Made by a program: the position numbers and the translations under genes. Below, piece after piece: positions 18,361 through 28,562 of a stretch of 64,000 nucleotides of DNA (the first letter of the stretch is position 1; each line of letters begins with the position of its first letter). Origin of the DNA: an uncultured Schlesneria sp. (GTDB lineage Bacteria; Planctomycetota; Planctomycetia; Planctomycetales; Planctomycetaceae); NCBI GenBank assembly GCA_903904835.1, contig CAIVEI010000019.1, positions 1 through 64,000 on the forward strand. Direction: 5' to 3'. The notes under the pieces are model-generated. The model saw only the letters and a list, made by a program, of their open reading frames with translations. It had not been told where the DNA came from and searched no databases.

Positions 18361-18412
18361 CGAACTGGTTGTCACTGGCGGCTCAAGGCTACCGTGAGTG
18401 ACAACTAGTTCG
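18361..18412. repeat. Inverted repeat between converging genes
   Basis: CGAACTGGTTGTCACT (18361-18376) matches the complement of 18397-18412 at 15 of 16 positions; the inner 20 bases are GC-rich. It stands between the converging peroxidase and the next gene (stop at 18431), so it may stop transcription from the minus strand or be a REP-like element. Confidence 0.75.
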
Positions 18413-18430
18413 TTAATGTCCCGATCCTGC

Positions 18431-18943
18431 TTACGTTGTTGCTGGAAGTGGACCTGGCGCGCCCGTCACAGTGGGTCGCGATGCCACAGTCTGTTTCACG
18501 AGGTTCGTCGAACCCGTTCCAAAGTCAGAGGGTGGGTTTAAAGTACGCGTCAGAAGGCCATACGCAAGTACAAAGTAACTTGGTGCAGAAGCGAGTATTG
18601 CCGCAAACAGGCTGATCAATGATCCGGCGAAACCTCCTGCGATGTCCTGGTTGGTGACATGAAGATCTGGCGAGGCAGCGATCACGCTTAATGAAGCGAT
18701 TGTTCCAGAAATCCAGCCAGAAATACTGATGATGACCGGAAGTGGCAACAGCACGAGATAAGCAGCCAGAACGGCAGGGCAGCGCTTTGTCGCAAATAAG
18801 TAACACGCACCGAAAAAGATGATCGTCGCCGATAGCAGTGCCAAGGCTGCGGAAAATGAACTTAGAGCGTCAAGACACACTCGAAGTTGTGATGTGTTGG
18901 GTGGAAATGCCTCGGCAAGAACAGCAGCTGTGGTCATTGTCAT
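18431..18943 (-). CDS. Small membrane protein of unknown function
   Basis: A 170-residue protein with four hydrophobic segments (about residues 28-50, 55-75, 80-95 and 108-135) and a soluble Pro/Thr-rich C-terminus. I recognise no family. ATG 18943 has GGAG nine bases upstream; an in-frame TTG at 18958 is less likely. It converges with the peroxidase gene and is followed upstream (towards higher coordinates) by another unknown minus-strand gene 192 bp away. Confidence 0.7.
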   Translation of the reverse strand: MTMTTAAVLAEAFPPNTSQLRVCLDALSSFSAALALLSATIIFFGACYLFATKRCPAVLAAYLVLLPLPVIISISGWISGTIASLSVIAASPDLHVTNQDIAGGFAGSLISLFAAILASAPSYFVLAYGLLTRTLNPPSDFGTGSTNLVKQTVASRPTVTGAPGPLPATT

Positions 18944-19134
18944 GATCAAGTACTCCAATTAACGGACTCGAAACACAAAAGTTTGGTTTGGTGGCCGATG
19001 GAAGCATACCACCAAGCCCTGAGGGCGGTCAGTGACGATCGTTCCTACCGCGATTCCCCCTCGGTCCCGGGCAGATTCAACGGTTGAGCCGCCGTGCCGG
19101 AAGCGGACAAATCCACCGCCGCTACAGCCCGAAA

Positions 19135-20307
19135 TCATTCAGGAAGCTGTGATGTTGTGATGCGGAGTGTCGAATCACTGAGATTCAACTCGATGCGATT
19201 GCCGACACGTTTAAGACGGACAGAAACGACGAAGCTGATGTGACTGATTCCAAAATCGATGAGCGGTTTTGGCTCTGCGGTACCAAATCCCAAGTCATTA
19301 CCGGTGAATTGCCTGCTGGCTGAGACCACGACCTGGTTGCCATCCTTGGTAATGTTTTGGTACTGCCCGGTAGGGGGAAAGTTTGGAAAAACGCGTTCTG
19401 GGCCGATTTGAATCAAAGGAACTGGAGTCTGGCCGTCCCTACCCCCGCTGGTCAAGATTATATTCGCCACGCCTCCGACGCACGCCTGACTGGCTACCTG
19501 AGAAGTGGCAAACAACAGACCCTCATCACTATTTGTGAATTGATACAGCCGCTGAAGATGCTCTTGGCTGCAGGTGATCCGTTCTCCGTCCAATTTGACA
19601 CCTGGCCCCTGATGAGCATCACGGTGGAATTGCTGGCAGACCCCCATCGATTTGCGTCGGTAGTTCTGCGTATTCCCGACCGGGAGCTTAGTCGGGTTCT
19701 GCCGCGGAGCGTTTTTTCCGTAGATTGCTTCAATGAAGTCCTGGGTGACTCCCGCAGTGTACTCCTCGTCCAGCCTTTCATTTCCTTCAGTAATGATTTG
19801 GAGGATGCGCTGCCGCATGGCCGGAAAGGCCTGGCTCCCAAGGACCATCAATCGCTCGCCCGGTTCAAAAAACACGCCTTCTACATGAACGCCCCGCACT
19901 TCCCGGTCCACGATTTGGATAATCTCAGTCATCTTGTCACGGCGGGTTGTATCGTAGGAGTAAGTCTTGCGCAAGACATTAAGGCCGCGAACAGCTGCGC
20001 GGACTTTATCGCCTGTGATGCGTTGACTTTGCCAAGCTTTGACAGCTTCTTGAAAAACCCGAGTCAGAGGGATGAGGTACTGGTCGTCTTCGAGAACCGA
20101 TTCCCCTTTTTTGGAACGGACAAACGACTGCCGCATCTTGCCTTCAATTTTAAACCGCGCACGCAGGCCGCGATTATTGCCGCGGCCGTAGGTTCCCTGG
20201 TCGGTATTTTCTCCTTCTTTCAGGACGCTCAGAAGTTCGCCGCGGCGCACGATGCTCAGAGTGGTCAGATTCGACTCGAGGTTGTCCGGTTCCCACGGAA
20301 GCGACAT
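19135..20307 (-). CDS. Hypothetical protein, 390 residues
   Basis: A soluble protein without signal peptide or membrane segment. The N-terminal part is charged and helical (for example RVFQEAVKAWQSQRITGDKV); the C-terminal part looks beta-rich and ends KRVGNRIELNLSDSTLRITT. Cysteines near the middle (GVCQQFHRD, ERITCSQEH) are not in a metal-site pattern. ATG 20307 is used because it gives the first Met after a stop; no convincing SD is visible. I do not recognise the family and infer no role. The frame is long enough, and codon use normal enough, to be real. Confidence 0.75.
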   Translation of the reverse strand: MSLPWEPDNLESNLTTLSIVRRGELLSVLKEGENTDQGTYGRGNNRGLRARFKIEGKMRQSFVRSKKGESVLEDDQYLIPLTRVFQEAVKAWQSQRITGDKVRAAVRGLNVLRKTYSYDTTRRDKMTEIIQIVDREVRGVHVEGVFFEPGERLMVLGSQAFPAMRQRILQIITEGNERLDEEYTAGVTQDFIEAIYGKNAPRQNPTKLPVGNTQNYRRKSMGVCQQFHRDAHQGPGVKLDGERITCSQEHLQRLYQFTNSDEGLLFATSQVASQACVGGVANIILTSGGRDGQTPVPLIQIGPERVFPNFPPTGQYQNITKDGNQVVVSASRQFTGNDLGFGTAEPKPLIDFGISHISFVVSVRLKRVGNRIELNLSDSTLRITTSQLPE

Positions 20308-21080
20308 GATTTTGAACTCAGACGATCAGAAGCCGACAAAATAAAACGTTTCAGCCCACGACAATTCGATGGCAATAATCACGTTGTATAACCAGCCTGC
20401 GCAAGTAAATATATCGACAATAGCGCTTTTTGAAAACCATCAGCGCCGGCAACGAGAGTGCGCTTTCGCAGTCGAATGGCCTGTTGATAAAGTGTGCCAG
20501 CGTAACCCGAAGGAGATTGGCGAAAGTCAAGTCGAACGCCTTTGGCTCGTATTATGGGGCTGAAACGCTTCCGTCTTTAATCCGTTGCCGCTCTGAAGCA
20601 AATGAACCGGCAGGGATGGAAGGCGCTATTTTCATCAGCATCTTCCAAACGTTAAGAAGATATCTCCTTCTTCTATTGACTTGCGATATTTGTTTTTGTA
20701 ATTTTATGTCGTTGCGTGTTTGGCGGAGGCGAAGAAATAAAAACGGTCTCACGTGAAACCAAAGTCGCCATCATCGCGCCGATGTTGTCGATCTTGATTG
20801 TGTGGTTCTTTGGCCAGCACAAGCTTTTGTTTGAAACGGGCTGAAGCCCATTCTACGGCTTGAAGCTCGCCTGGATTTCCGAAACTAAAACCTGATGACC
20901 ACAATTGATTTTTGACATTTTGGAATGAATTAATCACGGATCGCCTCCGAAGCGCCGTAATGCATCCATTGGAGAGAATTTCGTTGACAGTCTCAGACGT
21001 GCGATAAAAACTTGCTAGGATACAAGATTGCCTTTGGTTTTTTTCGCCACGAGTGATCTGACCACAGTCGCCCGGGCGGC
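20308..21080. other. Gene-free stretch with a dispersed repeat and AT-rich segment
   Basis: No protein is supported. The part at about 20640-20735 is AT-rich; 20865-20957 is a copy of a repeat also found at 54096-54190. Just before it, GGGCTGAAGCCC (about 20839-20850) is a short palindrome. The P-ATPase promoter must lie towards the right end of this stretch. Confidence 0.7.
20865..20957. repeat. Dispersed repeat, copy A
   Basis: About 93 bp matching 54096-54190 at roughly 80-85 percent by eye, in the same orientation, including GCTCGC...TGGATTTCCGAAAC, a CAATTGAT block, GGAATGAATT and a terminal GAAGCGCCG. An AT-rich part about 200 bp upstream in both places (20640-20735 and 53755-53845) is similar too, so the unit may be longer. 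Confidence 0.8.
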
Positions 21081-23516
21081 GTGGCGAACTTTGTCAATTC
21101 GGAAAGTTTGGTCATTGTGAATGACGCTCGACCGCCGTTTAATTTTCCTGTTCTCACTGTCATTAAGGACAGCCCACCCGAAGGTCTGGAAGCAGACCCG
21201 ATCTGCGGGATGTCGGTTGATCCGAAAACAGCGATATCGTGCGAACGGGATGGGAAGAACTGGTATTTTTGCTGCGAGCATTGTCGTTCCAAGTTCCTGA
21301 ATCCACCCCCGGCCATCACAGAACCGCCGCCTCCCGGGACCAGTTACTTCTGTCCGATGTGTCCCGGTGTGACAAGCGATCATCCGGCGAGTTGTCCAAT
21401 TTGCGGTATGGCCCTGGAACCGGATCTTACGACTTCCAATTCATCGGATCAGGACACGGGACAAAACGACTTGTGGCGTCGTTTTTTTGTCGCAGCAATC
21501 TGTACCGTCCCGTTGTTTATCCTGTCGATGGGACCGATGGTTGGAATTCCGTTCGATCGAATCATTTCACATTCAACGTCAGCCATCCTGCAATTGATTT
21601 TAACGCTGCCGGTCGTTGGATGGTGTGGCATGCCTTTCTGGGTGATCGGAACAAGGTCACTGATTACTCGACAATTTAATATGTTCACCCTGATCCTTGT
21701 GGGGGTCGCTGCGGCATTTGGTTTCAGCGTCTGGATGCTGATTGCAGGGTCAGGACATCATCACGATTTCTACTTCGAATCTGCTGCGGTCATTACAACG
21801 CTTGTTCTTCTGGGCCAAATTCTCGAAGGGGCCGCACGTCGAAGAACAGGACAGGCGATCCGCGAACTGATGGAACTGGTGCCGACGACAGCACACCTTA
21901 TTCGGGACGGAATTGAAACCGATGTTCCTCTGGCGGAAATTGTCACTGAGGATGTTTTGCGCGTACGTCCAGGTGAGCGGGTTCCAGTCGATGGAGTCGT
22001 ACTCGACGAGTCATTCCACGCGAATGAACGAAAGTCTGCCGATGGTATGAATGCGAAAAGCAATCCCGATTCGACTTTAGATCCACTTGGTGTTGTGACT
22101 CCAATACTGACGACGGTTGATGAAGCCATGCTGACCGGTGAACCGATGCCGGTTTCAAAGCGATCAGGAGATACAGTCATCGGCGGAACGGTGAATCAGA
22201 CAGGATCGTTTCTGATGCGAGCCAGGCAGGTCGGTCGATCGACGATGCTTTGCCAGATCGTTGATCTGGTGACCAAGGCTCAGCGAAGTCGGGCACCCGC
22301 ACAGCGTCTGGCCGATCAAGTGGCGAGATGGTTTGTACCAGTCGTTGTCTTCGTCGCGGTGGCGGCATTTTTCTGTTGGCTAACGATGGGGCCGGCTCCC
22401 CGCTGGAATCACGCGCTGACGAACGCCGTTGCCGTTTTAATTATTGCATGTCCTTGTGCACTCGGCCTGGCAACTCCAATGGCCATTACCGTCGGAATGG
22501 GTCGCGGAGCGCGCGAGGGAATTTTGTTTCGCGACGCTGAATCATTGGAGCAACTCGGTCAAGTCGACCTGCTGTGTATCGATAAGACCGGGACCTTGAC
22601 CGAAGGTCGCCCGTCGGTCATTGGTGTCTTACCTGCGGATGGACATTCGGAAAATGAAGTGCTATTGCTGGCTGCGTCCGTAGAACAATTTAGCGAGCAT
22701 CCGCTTGCCCATGCCATTCTGGATGCCGCCCGTGTCGCGAAGTTGACATGGAAAAACGCGACAGACTTCCATGCGATCCCCGGAACCGGAGTTAGTGGTC
22801 GCGCCGACGGAAAAGTTGTGACAGTGGGACTCAACAACACATATTCTAAGTCCACGACAAATCGCGCAGCGGCCATGATGTCCGCTACAGTCTCCGTCGA
22901 CGGCCACGCGGTCGGGGAGATTAATTTCTCGGATTCTGTGCGTGTCTCCGCGAGGGAAGCGATTCGGGAACTGAAGTCCTTGGATGTTCGAGTTCAGATG
23001 TTGACCGGCGACCGGCCCGATGTCGCTGCCCGAATTGCCGCAGAGCTTGATATCAGCCCGACAGAAATATTTGCGGGTCTGAAGCCAGACGATAAGCTTT
23101 CGATCATCAACAAGTCAAAAAAAGAGGGACATCGTGTCGCCATGGCGGGCGATGGAATCAACGATGCCCCGGCATTAGCGGCAGCAGATGTCGGTATGTC
23201 ATTGGGAACCGGAACCGAAATTGCCAAGCAGTCGGCGGGTGTGATCCTGGTTCGGCCTGAACTGCTGGGAATTACCAAGGCAATCCGGCTTAGTCGCCAG
23301 ATCTCAGTCAATATCCGTCAGAACCTGGCTTTTGCTTTTGCGTATAACGTGATTGGAATCCCGATCGCGGCTGGGATCCTTTATCCCATCTGGGGGATCA
23401 CGCTCAGTCCGATGATTGCCGCAGCAGCAATGAGCTTAAGTTCTGTCTCGGTGATCGCCAATGCGCTGAGGCTGCGCTCAGCCAAGTTACTCGTGACAGA
23501 CAATTTGCAAAAGTGA
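21081..23516 (+). CDS. Copper-type P1B ATPase with YHS and heavy-metal-binding domains
   Basis: An 811-residue pump that would export Cu+/Ag+ from the cytoplasm using ATP. It lacks the usual N-terminal HMA (CxxC) domain. Instead it has a YHS domain ([13 protein letters not shown] ... [12 protein letters not shown], about 35-75) and a short heavy-metal-binding domain ([20 protein letters not shown] then GMALEP, about 90-115). Pump motifs follow in order: MLTGEPMPV, metal site [10 protein letters not shown] (about 455), DKTGTLTEG (phosphorylated Asp, about 500), SEHPLAHAI and [16 protein letters not shown] (about 690). The start used is GTG 21081; a GTG at 21117 is also possible. It converges with nusB, 19 bp from its stop. 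Confidence 0.95.
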   Translation: MANFVNSESLVIVNDARPPFNFPVLTVIKDSPPEGLEADPICGMSVDPKTAISCERDGKNWYFCCEHCRSKFLNPPPAITEPPPPGTSYFCPMCPGVTSDHPASCPICGMALEPDLTTSNSSDQDTGQNDLWRRFFVAAICTVPLFILSMGPMVGIPFDRIISHSTSAILQLILTLPVVGWCGMPFWVIGTRSLITRQFNMFTLILVGVAAAFGFSVWMLIAGSGHHHDFYFESAAVITTLVLLGQILEGAARRRTGQAIRELMELVPTTAHLIRDGIETDVPLAEIVTEDVLRVRPGERVPVDGVVLDESFHANERKSADGMNAKSNPDSTLDPLGVVTPILTTVDEAMLTGEPMPVSKRSGDTVIGGTVNQTGSFLMRARQVGRSTMLCQIVDLVTKAQRSRAPAQRLADQVARWFVPVVVFVAVAAFFCWLTMGPAPRWNHALTNAVAVLIIACPCALGLATPMAITVGMGRGAREGILFRDAESLEQLGQVDLLCIDKTGTLTEGRPSVIGVLPADGHSENEVLLLAASVEQFSEHPLAHAILDAARVAKLTWKNATDFHAIPGTGVSGRADGKVVTVGLNNTYSKSTTNRAAAMMSATVSVDGHAVGEINFSDSVRVSAREAIRELKSLDVRVQMLTGDRPDVAARIAAELDISPTEIFAGLKPDDKLSIINKSKKEGHRVAMAGDGINDAPALAAADVGMSLGTGTEIAKQSAGVILVRPELLGITKAIRLSRQISVNIRQNLAFAFAYNVIGIPIAAGILYPIWGITLSPMIAAAAMSLSSVSVIANALRLRSAKLLVTDNLQK

Positions 23517-23535
23517 ATAATCGCCGTTGTTCGAA

Positions 23536-24006
23536 TCAGTCTTTCGCTGATGCTTCGGGGTCAGTTTCGATTGAATCAGCCTTGACTGGAACCGCAGTAC
23601 GCTTGGCTTCTGGAACCAACTTATCCAGGATGCCATTCACGAACGAAGCGGACTGGGCGGAGCCGAAACTCTTGGCGAGTTCCAGTGCTTCATCGATAAC
23701 TACTGGGTGAGGAGTGTCGGTGTACAATAGCTCGAACGCGCCGAGTCGAATGGCGTTTCGGTCGGTAGGCGGCATCCGGCTCAGTTTCCAGTTCGAGGCG
23801 ACTGACTCGATCTTCTGGTCAATGGCCTTGAGTGACTCGACTGTCCCGGCAAACAAGCTCCAGGCGAAACGACAATTTTGCTCGTTGTTTTCGAGCATTT
23901 CCTGCATTTGTTCACGAATCATATCTGCAGAAACGTCGGGGTTCAGATCTTTCTGAAACAACATTTGTAAGACAACTTCACGGGCTTGATGACGGCGGGA
24001 TGACAT
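23536..24006 (-). CDS. nusB: Transcription antitermination factor NusB
   Basis: NusB binds boxA RNA with NusE (ribosomal protein S10) and supports rRNA antitermination. The 156-residue all-helical product begins SSRRHQAREVVLQMLFQKDL, the family N-terminus, and ends with RNAIRLGAFELLYTDTPHPV and VIDEALELAKSFGSAQSASF, then VNGILDKLV, which are hallmark C-terminal motifs. ATG 24006 is preferred because the upstream in-frame extension (to 24129) is unlike NusB. A Glu/Lys-rich tail is normal. Confidence 0.96.
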   Translation of the reverse strand: MSSRRHQAREVVLQMLFQKDLNPDVSADMIREQMQEMLENNEQNCRFAWSLFAGTVESLKAIDQKIESVASNWKLSRMPPTDRNAIRLGAFELLYTDTPHPVVIDEALELAKSFGSAQSASFVNGILDKLVPEAKRTAVPVKADSIETDPEASAKD

Positions 24007-24310
24007 GCGGATGCTCAAAGGGTTCGAGGCGAATACTGCACAACACGGGTTCAATGAAATAATGAACAACTCACCAGCGATTATAGTCGATCGGCCAACG
24101 ATTGTGAGGTGCGTTTTTTTACGCCACATTGCATTTCACGCAAAATATTCTAATGGCATTCGATGACGACCTGGGGAATTGCGATTTTCAATTGAATTGA
24201 CGAAACTGGCTAATAGGATTGTCCTTACGTCACAATGAAAGAAACAAAAAATGCGCCGCACTACCCTTAAGGATTGATCAGGCACGACGATTGGTTGCCG
24301 CAATAAACCG
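24007..24310. other. Intergenic stretch, nothing recognised
   Basis: It should hold the nusB promoter (reading the minus strand). I see no hairpin, repeat or small gene that I can support. Confidence 0.4.
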
Positions 24311-24742
24311 TTAAGCATCATCCCACCGAATGTCTAAGGCAACGACGCCGTGCAATCCACCAGATACGTCTGGCTCGAATTGAGGATCAAACGCGATTTC
24401 AACTCGAAGTTCGTTAAACTCCTTCAATAGTGAAGTCACTTTGAACTCCACCGCGTCTCCTGTTCCGATAAACTCACCAAGCAGATCACGATTCAACGAG
24501 ACCGCAGTCTGACCGCGAATTCCGTTAAAGACCAAAATCACCGTTTCATGTGACTCCACGTTCGTCGGGCGATGAAATTTTCGTCGAAATTCCGCCGCCC
24601 CCGATCGGTCACCAAATATCGATTGCCAATCCCGTGGCATCGTGACCGTTCCCGATCGAGGTTCTGGACCAGAACCGTCAACGACGACCGACTTCCAGTC
24701 ATATTCCCAAGGACCTTTCAACTGAATCCTGTGCGACTTCAT
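24311..24742 (-). CDS. Stand-alone jelly-roll protein resembling a GH2 sugar-binding domain
   Basis: A 143-residue protein with the layout of the N-terminal sugar-binding domain of glycoside hydrolase family 2: LKGPWEYDW, then TMPRDWQSIFGDRSGAAEFR, VILVFNGIRGQTAVSLNRDL and a C-terminal FKVTSLLKEFNELRVEI. It has no catalytic domain or signal peptide. ATG 24742 has GGAG 6 bases upstream; the frame extends to 24796 but without support. It may bind glycan-like ligands or be a scaffold domain; I infer this only from fold-like sequence pattern. Confidence 0.75.
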   Translation of the reverse strand: MKSHRIQLKGPWEYDWKSVVVDGSGPEPRSGTVTMPRDWQSIFGDRSGAAEFRRKFHRPTNVESHETVILVFNGIRGQTAVSLNRDLLGEFIGTGDAVEFKVTSLLKEFNELRVEIAFDPQFEPDVSGGLHGVVALDIRWDDA

Positions 24743-24856
24743 CGACACTCCTAAACAACAAGAATCCAAGGCGCGAGCGACATCCCGAAGCAACAATCAA
24801 TACTCAACGCGCAAGCGACACCCCGATTTTAATCCCATGCATGCCGCGCGCTAAAA

Positions 24857-27800
24857 TCAACGCTTGGTGACGGATTCGTCGTAGTTTAGGAGGTTCGTGA
24901 TGACGACTGTCATGGCGGCGTGGTCGGTTGGGTCGATACGTTCGTCGCGTGGTGAGTCGCCGATGGAGATAAATTGTTTTGCGTCGTTGGGGACTGAATC
25001 GAAATAGGTTTTCTGGTCTCGGTAGAGCCGCTTCAGAATTTCGGTTTCTTTTAGGGATGGCGTTCGACTGGTCAGCAATCGGAACGCATGACGAATTCGA
25101 GATTCGAGGTCTGAGTCGGGTTGTTGGATCAGTTTTTCTGCCAGGACACGGGCCGCCTCAATAAATTGCGGGTCGTTAAGTAGTACAAGTGATTGAAGCG
25201 GAGTTGCCGTTCGTTCGCGTCTGGCGGTACAGACTTCGCGGCTGGTGGCGTCGAAGGTTCGCATACTGGGCGGAGGTGACGTTCGACGCCAGAACGTGTA
25301 CAGACTTCGTCGGTACAGTCCCTCACCCTTGGATTGCGAGTAAGATTTTCCGGTTCCAGCCTCTTCCCAAAGTCCGGCAGGCTGATACGGCATCACGCTT
25401 GGTCCGCCGATTTTTGGTACCAGCAAACCACTGACCGTAATCGCGTTATCGCGCAATTGCTCGGCAGAGAGGCGATATCGAGGACCGCGTCCGAGCAGCC
25501 GGTTGTCGGGATCTTCGTGATAGAGTTTCGATTCTGAAGGGCGTGACGACTGACGGTAAGTCGCCGATAAGACGACCTGTTTACAGAACTGTTTGACGTT
25601 CCAACCGTTGTCCATGAAATCGCGAGCCAGCCAATCGAGCAACTCTGGATGCGACGGAGTTTGTCCCTGTCCTCCAAAGTCTTCTACCGATGCCACCAGG
25701 CCTCGACCAAAAAAGAGGCTCCACAATCGATTGACGGCGACACGACTGGTTAACGGGTTACGGTCGTCCGTCATCCACTTGGCCAGCCCCAGTCGGTTTC
25801 GAGGAAATTCTGCGGGGAACGGCAGGATGCTGGCAGGAGTGTCCGCCGTGACTAATTCACCGAGTGAATCATAGGCACCCCGTTTAAGAACATGAGTCGG
25901 TCGTGGTTCGGGTAATTCTTGCATCGTCATGATCTGCTTGACCAGAGTCACCAGTTCATTCTCCTGGTTGCGAAGAGCTTGCAATTCTTTGCTCGCAGTC
26001 TGGTATGGCTCGTCGTCCCGCAACAGATAATGCTCGAAGCGCGTCAAGTCCGTGAGGCTGATCGTCGTTTCATCAGCGGGTGTCGCCGCGACGCGAAATT
26101 CGCGGCTGAGCTTCATGACTTCGAGGGGAGAGATTTCATGATCATAAACAGCGAGTTCATCAATCGCCCCGTGCCGAAAGCCGACGTCTCTGAAGCGCGC
26201 ACCAAGCGACATCTCGACTCCGCCAGAATTCGAATCTCCCCATTCAGGCCGATACTTGATATCGCGAGTTAGCTTATCTTTGACCACGTCCACGACAGCA
26301 ACGCTGCCGTTAATATATACCCTGAGTCCCGCTGCATGGCTGCTGCCATCGTAAACGATCGCAACGTGAGTCCATTCGTTAAGGGGAATCTGTTGCCGAG
26401 CCTGAATCTGAATCGCATTTCCCGGCCAGAAATGGATCAGCGAAAACTGGGGTCGGCCGGTATCAAGGATCAGTGAATATCCTCGAAATGCCGCATCTTC
26501 GGCCGCGACACATTGATGCAGAACAGCGACACGCGGTTTGTGTTCGGCGGGTTTTAACCAGACCGAAATTGAAAACGGAGATATTCGGCCGTACTTGCCT
26601 GAGCCAGGACAACCGAATGCATCGTCGCCACTGAATTCAATTGCCTGACCAGCGACGCCGGGGACGAGTTTGTTCTCACCTTTCGGTTTCGCGTCGTCGA
26701 ACGTCAGACGAAGCTTCGGCACGAACGACGTATTCGCCGCCACTGCCGGAGCATTCCCTTCGTTTGCTGGGGTGGCTGACGAATTGCGATTGAGTACTTG
26801 CGACAGCGAACCAACATCAATGGTCTCAAGTTTCGATAACGGATGTTCGGCGAAACGCTGACGAGCTTCTTCGCGAATTCGGGCCAGATTTGATTCGCTC
26901 AATCGGATCTTGACCAGCAGTTCTTCATGACGAGTCTGCTGGTCACCGTCGTAAAGGAGCAGTGTGGGGGTCGGAGCCGTTTCGGTAAAGTGTGAATAGA
27001 GTCCATGTTCATCAATGTTTGAGAAGAATGCGGCCAGTTTGTAGAAGTCTGCCTGCGCGATCGGGTCGTACTTATGATCATGGCAGCGAGCACATTCCAG
27101 AGTCAGCCCCAGGAACGCGGTTCCGTTCGTAACCACACGATCAGCAATGTAAGACTGACGAAATTCTTCTTCGATACTTCCCCCTTCGTTCGTTTGACGA
27201 TGCAAGCGGTTAAACGCGGTCGCCAGTCGCTGGTCACGATTTGCGTCGGAAAGCAAATCACCTGCCGTCTGCCAGGTAATGAATTGATCGTACGGAAGGT
27301 TACTGTTGAATGAACGGATCACCCAGTCTCGCCATGGCCACAGATGAGTATCCCGATCCGCTTGATAACCAAACGTATCTGCATAACGAGCGACGTCGAG
27401 CCACTCATTCGTCATTCGTTCTCCGTAGGCGGGTGACTCCAGCAATTGATCTACGGCATGCTCATAAGCGTTGGGCGATGTGTCTTGTAGGAACTTGTCG
27501 AGATCAGCCAGTAACGGCGGAAGCCCCGTCAGATCGAAACTTGCACGACGCAACCAAGCTTCCCGACTCGCTTCGGCCGCCGGAAGTAGTCCCTCCTGCT
27601 GCAGACGAGACATTACAAAGGCATCAATCGGGTTTCGGGCCCAGCTAGCCCTCTCAGTCAGTTTTGGTACGTCAACCTGTTTCGGGACCGGAATCAGTGA
27701 CCAGTGAGGATGATATTCGGCTCCTTCAGCGATCCAGCGACGAATCAAGGCTTTCTGTTCGTCAGTCAGCGGCTTATTCGACTTTCTTGGCGGCATGACG

Positions 27801-28090
27801 ATCTCGTCGTCGGAAGAAAAAATCCGTTCAATGACGGAGCTTTTTTCTGGTTCGCCGGGCGAGATCGCTTTAGTTTCGATAGCAGATTCCCGTCGATCAA
27901 GCCGCAAATCGGCCTTGCGAGCAAGTTTGTCGAGACCGTGACAGGCAAAGCACTTATCGGAAAGGATTGGGCGAATATCCCGATTGAAATTGACTCCCTC
28001 CGCTGCCACAACTGTCGGAGAGAGGGAGATGATCAAAACAGGCAACCAGGCAAGTCTGCCCGGCAGTACCAGGGCACGTTTTCTGTTCAT
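24857..28090 (-). CDS. Planctomycete cytochrome c / DUF1549 / LamG / DUF1553 protein
   Basis: A 1077-residue exported protein typical of planctomycetes. After a signal peptide (hydrophobic run to VVAAEG) comes a PSCyt1 cytochrome c domain with NRDIRPILSDKCFACHG (CxxCH heme site). Next is DUF1549 (PSCyt2; RNPIDAFVMSRLQQEGLLPA, then YGERMTNEWLDVARYADTFG), a LamG/concanavalin-like segment near residues 480-640, and DUF1553 (PSD1; NRLWSLFFGRGLVASVEDFG, with RRSLYTFWRRTSPPPSM). Such proteins occur in large numbers in planctomycetes and are suspected of polymer oxidation or glycan degradation, but their reaction is unproven. ATG 28090 begins the signal peptide; the open frame extends to 28180. Confidence 0.95.
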   Translation of the reverse strand: MNRKRALVLPGRLAWLPVLIISLSPTVVAAEGVNFNRDIRPILSDKCFACHGLDKLARKADLRLDRRESAIETKAISPGEPEKSSVIERIFSSDDEIVMPPRKSNKPLTDEQKALIRRWIAEGAEYHPHWSLIPVPKQVDVPKLTERASWARNPIDAFVMSRLQQEGLLPAAEASREAWLRRASFDLTGLPPLLADLDKFLQDTSPNAYEHAVDQLLESPAYGERMTNEWLDVARYADTFGYQADRDTHLWPWRDWVIRSFNSNLPYDQFITWQTAGDLLSDANRDQRLATAFNRLHRQTNEGGSIEEEFRQSYIADRVVTNGTAFLGLTLECARCHDHKYDPIAQADFYKLAAFFSNIDEHGLYSHFTETAPTPTLLLYDGDQQTRHEELLVKIRLSESNLARIREEARQRFAEHPLSKLETIDVGSLSQVLNRNSSATPANEGNAPAVAANTSFVPKLRLTFDDAKPKGENKLVPGVAGQAIEFSGDDAFGCPGSGKYGRISPFSISVWLKPAEHKPRVAVLHQCVAAEDAAFRGYSLILDTGRPQFSLIHFWPGNAIQIQARQQIPLNEWTHVAIVYDGSSHAAGLRVYINGSVAVVDVVKDKLTRDIKYRPEWGDSNSGGVEMSLGARFRDVGFRHGAIDELAVYDHEISPLEVMKLSREFRVAATPADETTISLTDLTRFEHYLLRDDEPYQTASKELQALRNQENELVTLVKQIMTMQELPEPRPTHVLKRGAYDSLGELVTADTPASILPFPAEFPRNRLGLAKWMTDDRNPLTSRVAVNRLWSLFFGRGLVASVEDFGGQGQTPSHPELLDWLARDFMDNGWNVKQFCKQVVLSATYRQSSRPSESKLYHEDPDNRLLGRGPRYRLSAEQLRDNAITVSGLLVPKIGGPSVMPYQPAGLWEEAGTGKSYSQSKGEGLYRRSLYTFWRRTSPPPSMRTFDATSREVCTARRERTATPLQSLVLLNDPQFIEAARVLAEKLIQQPDSDLESRIRHAFRLLTSRTPSLKETEILKRLYRDQKTYFDSVPNDAKQFISIGDSPRDERIDPTDHAAMTVVITNLLNYDESVTKR

Positions 28091-28480
28091 GACGTTTCCA
28101 ACCAGGAGCGTGTAATTCGCAAAATGAATTATCGCGCGTAACGACAGGATTCGCCAGTTCGGCGGCTCAGTCCGTGACAAATAGATTTTTCACGGGGAAA
28201 ACACGGACGAGAAAAGAATGTCTTGTGCCAAATGTATGACCGTAATTGGTCTGATGCAGTGCTCTTCGATAACAGAGGAAAGACAGCAGTGCGCCCGATA
28301 AGGCTTCGAAGAGGTTCCACCTCAGACTAGAGAGCCATCATCAGGCGATTGACTGTCTGAAGCGTCGTCGTTACATTTCGTGCATCGATTGCGCGGTTTA
28401 TGACTTTTACGCAGACTTTTCGGATAACACGGGAAGAAAGCTCAACTCAGCGTCGCCATTCGTCGATACATACACTCGCT
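28091..28480. other. Intergenic stretch, nothing recognised
   Basis: About 390 bp between the divergent PSCyt protein and tRNA-Cys. It should carry both promoters, but I could not single out boxes, and there is no repeat or small gene I would support. Confidence 0.45.
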
Positions 28481-28552
28481 GGCTCCGTGGCCAAGTGGCT
28501 AAGGCAACGGATTGCAAATCCGTCATCGTCGGTTCGACTCCGACCGGAGCCT
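28481..28552 (+). tRNA. tRNA-Cys (anticodon GCA)
   Basis: The acceptor stem GGCTCCG pairs with CGGAGCC. The anticodon stem ACGGA/TCCGT encloses the loop TTGCAAA, giving anticodon GCA. The T-arm has GGTTCGACTCC. CCA is not encoded. A terminator lies 10 bp downstream. Confidence 0.96.
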
Positions 28553-28562
28553 TTGCAGAAGA

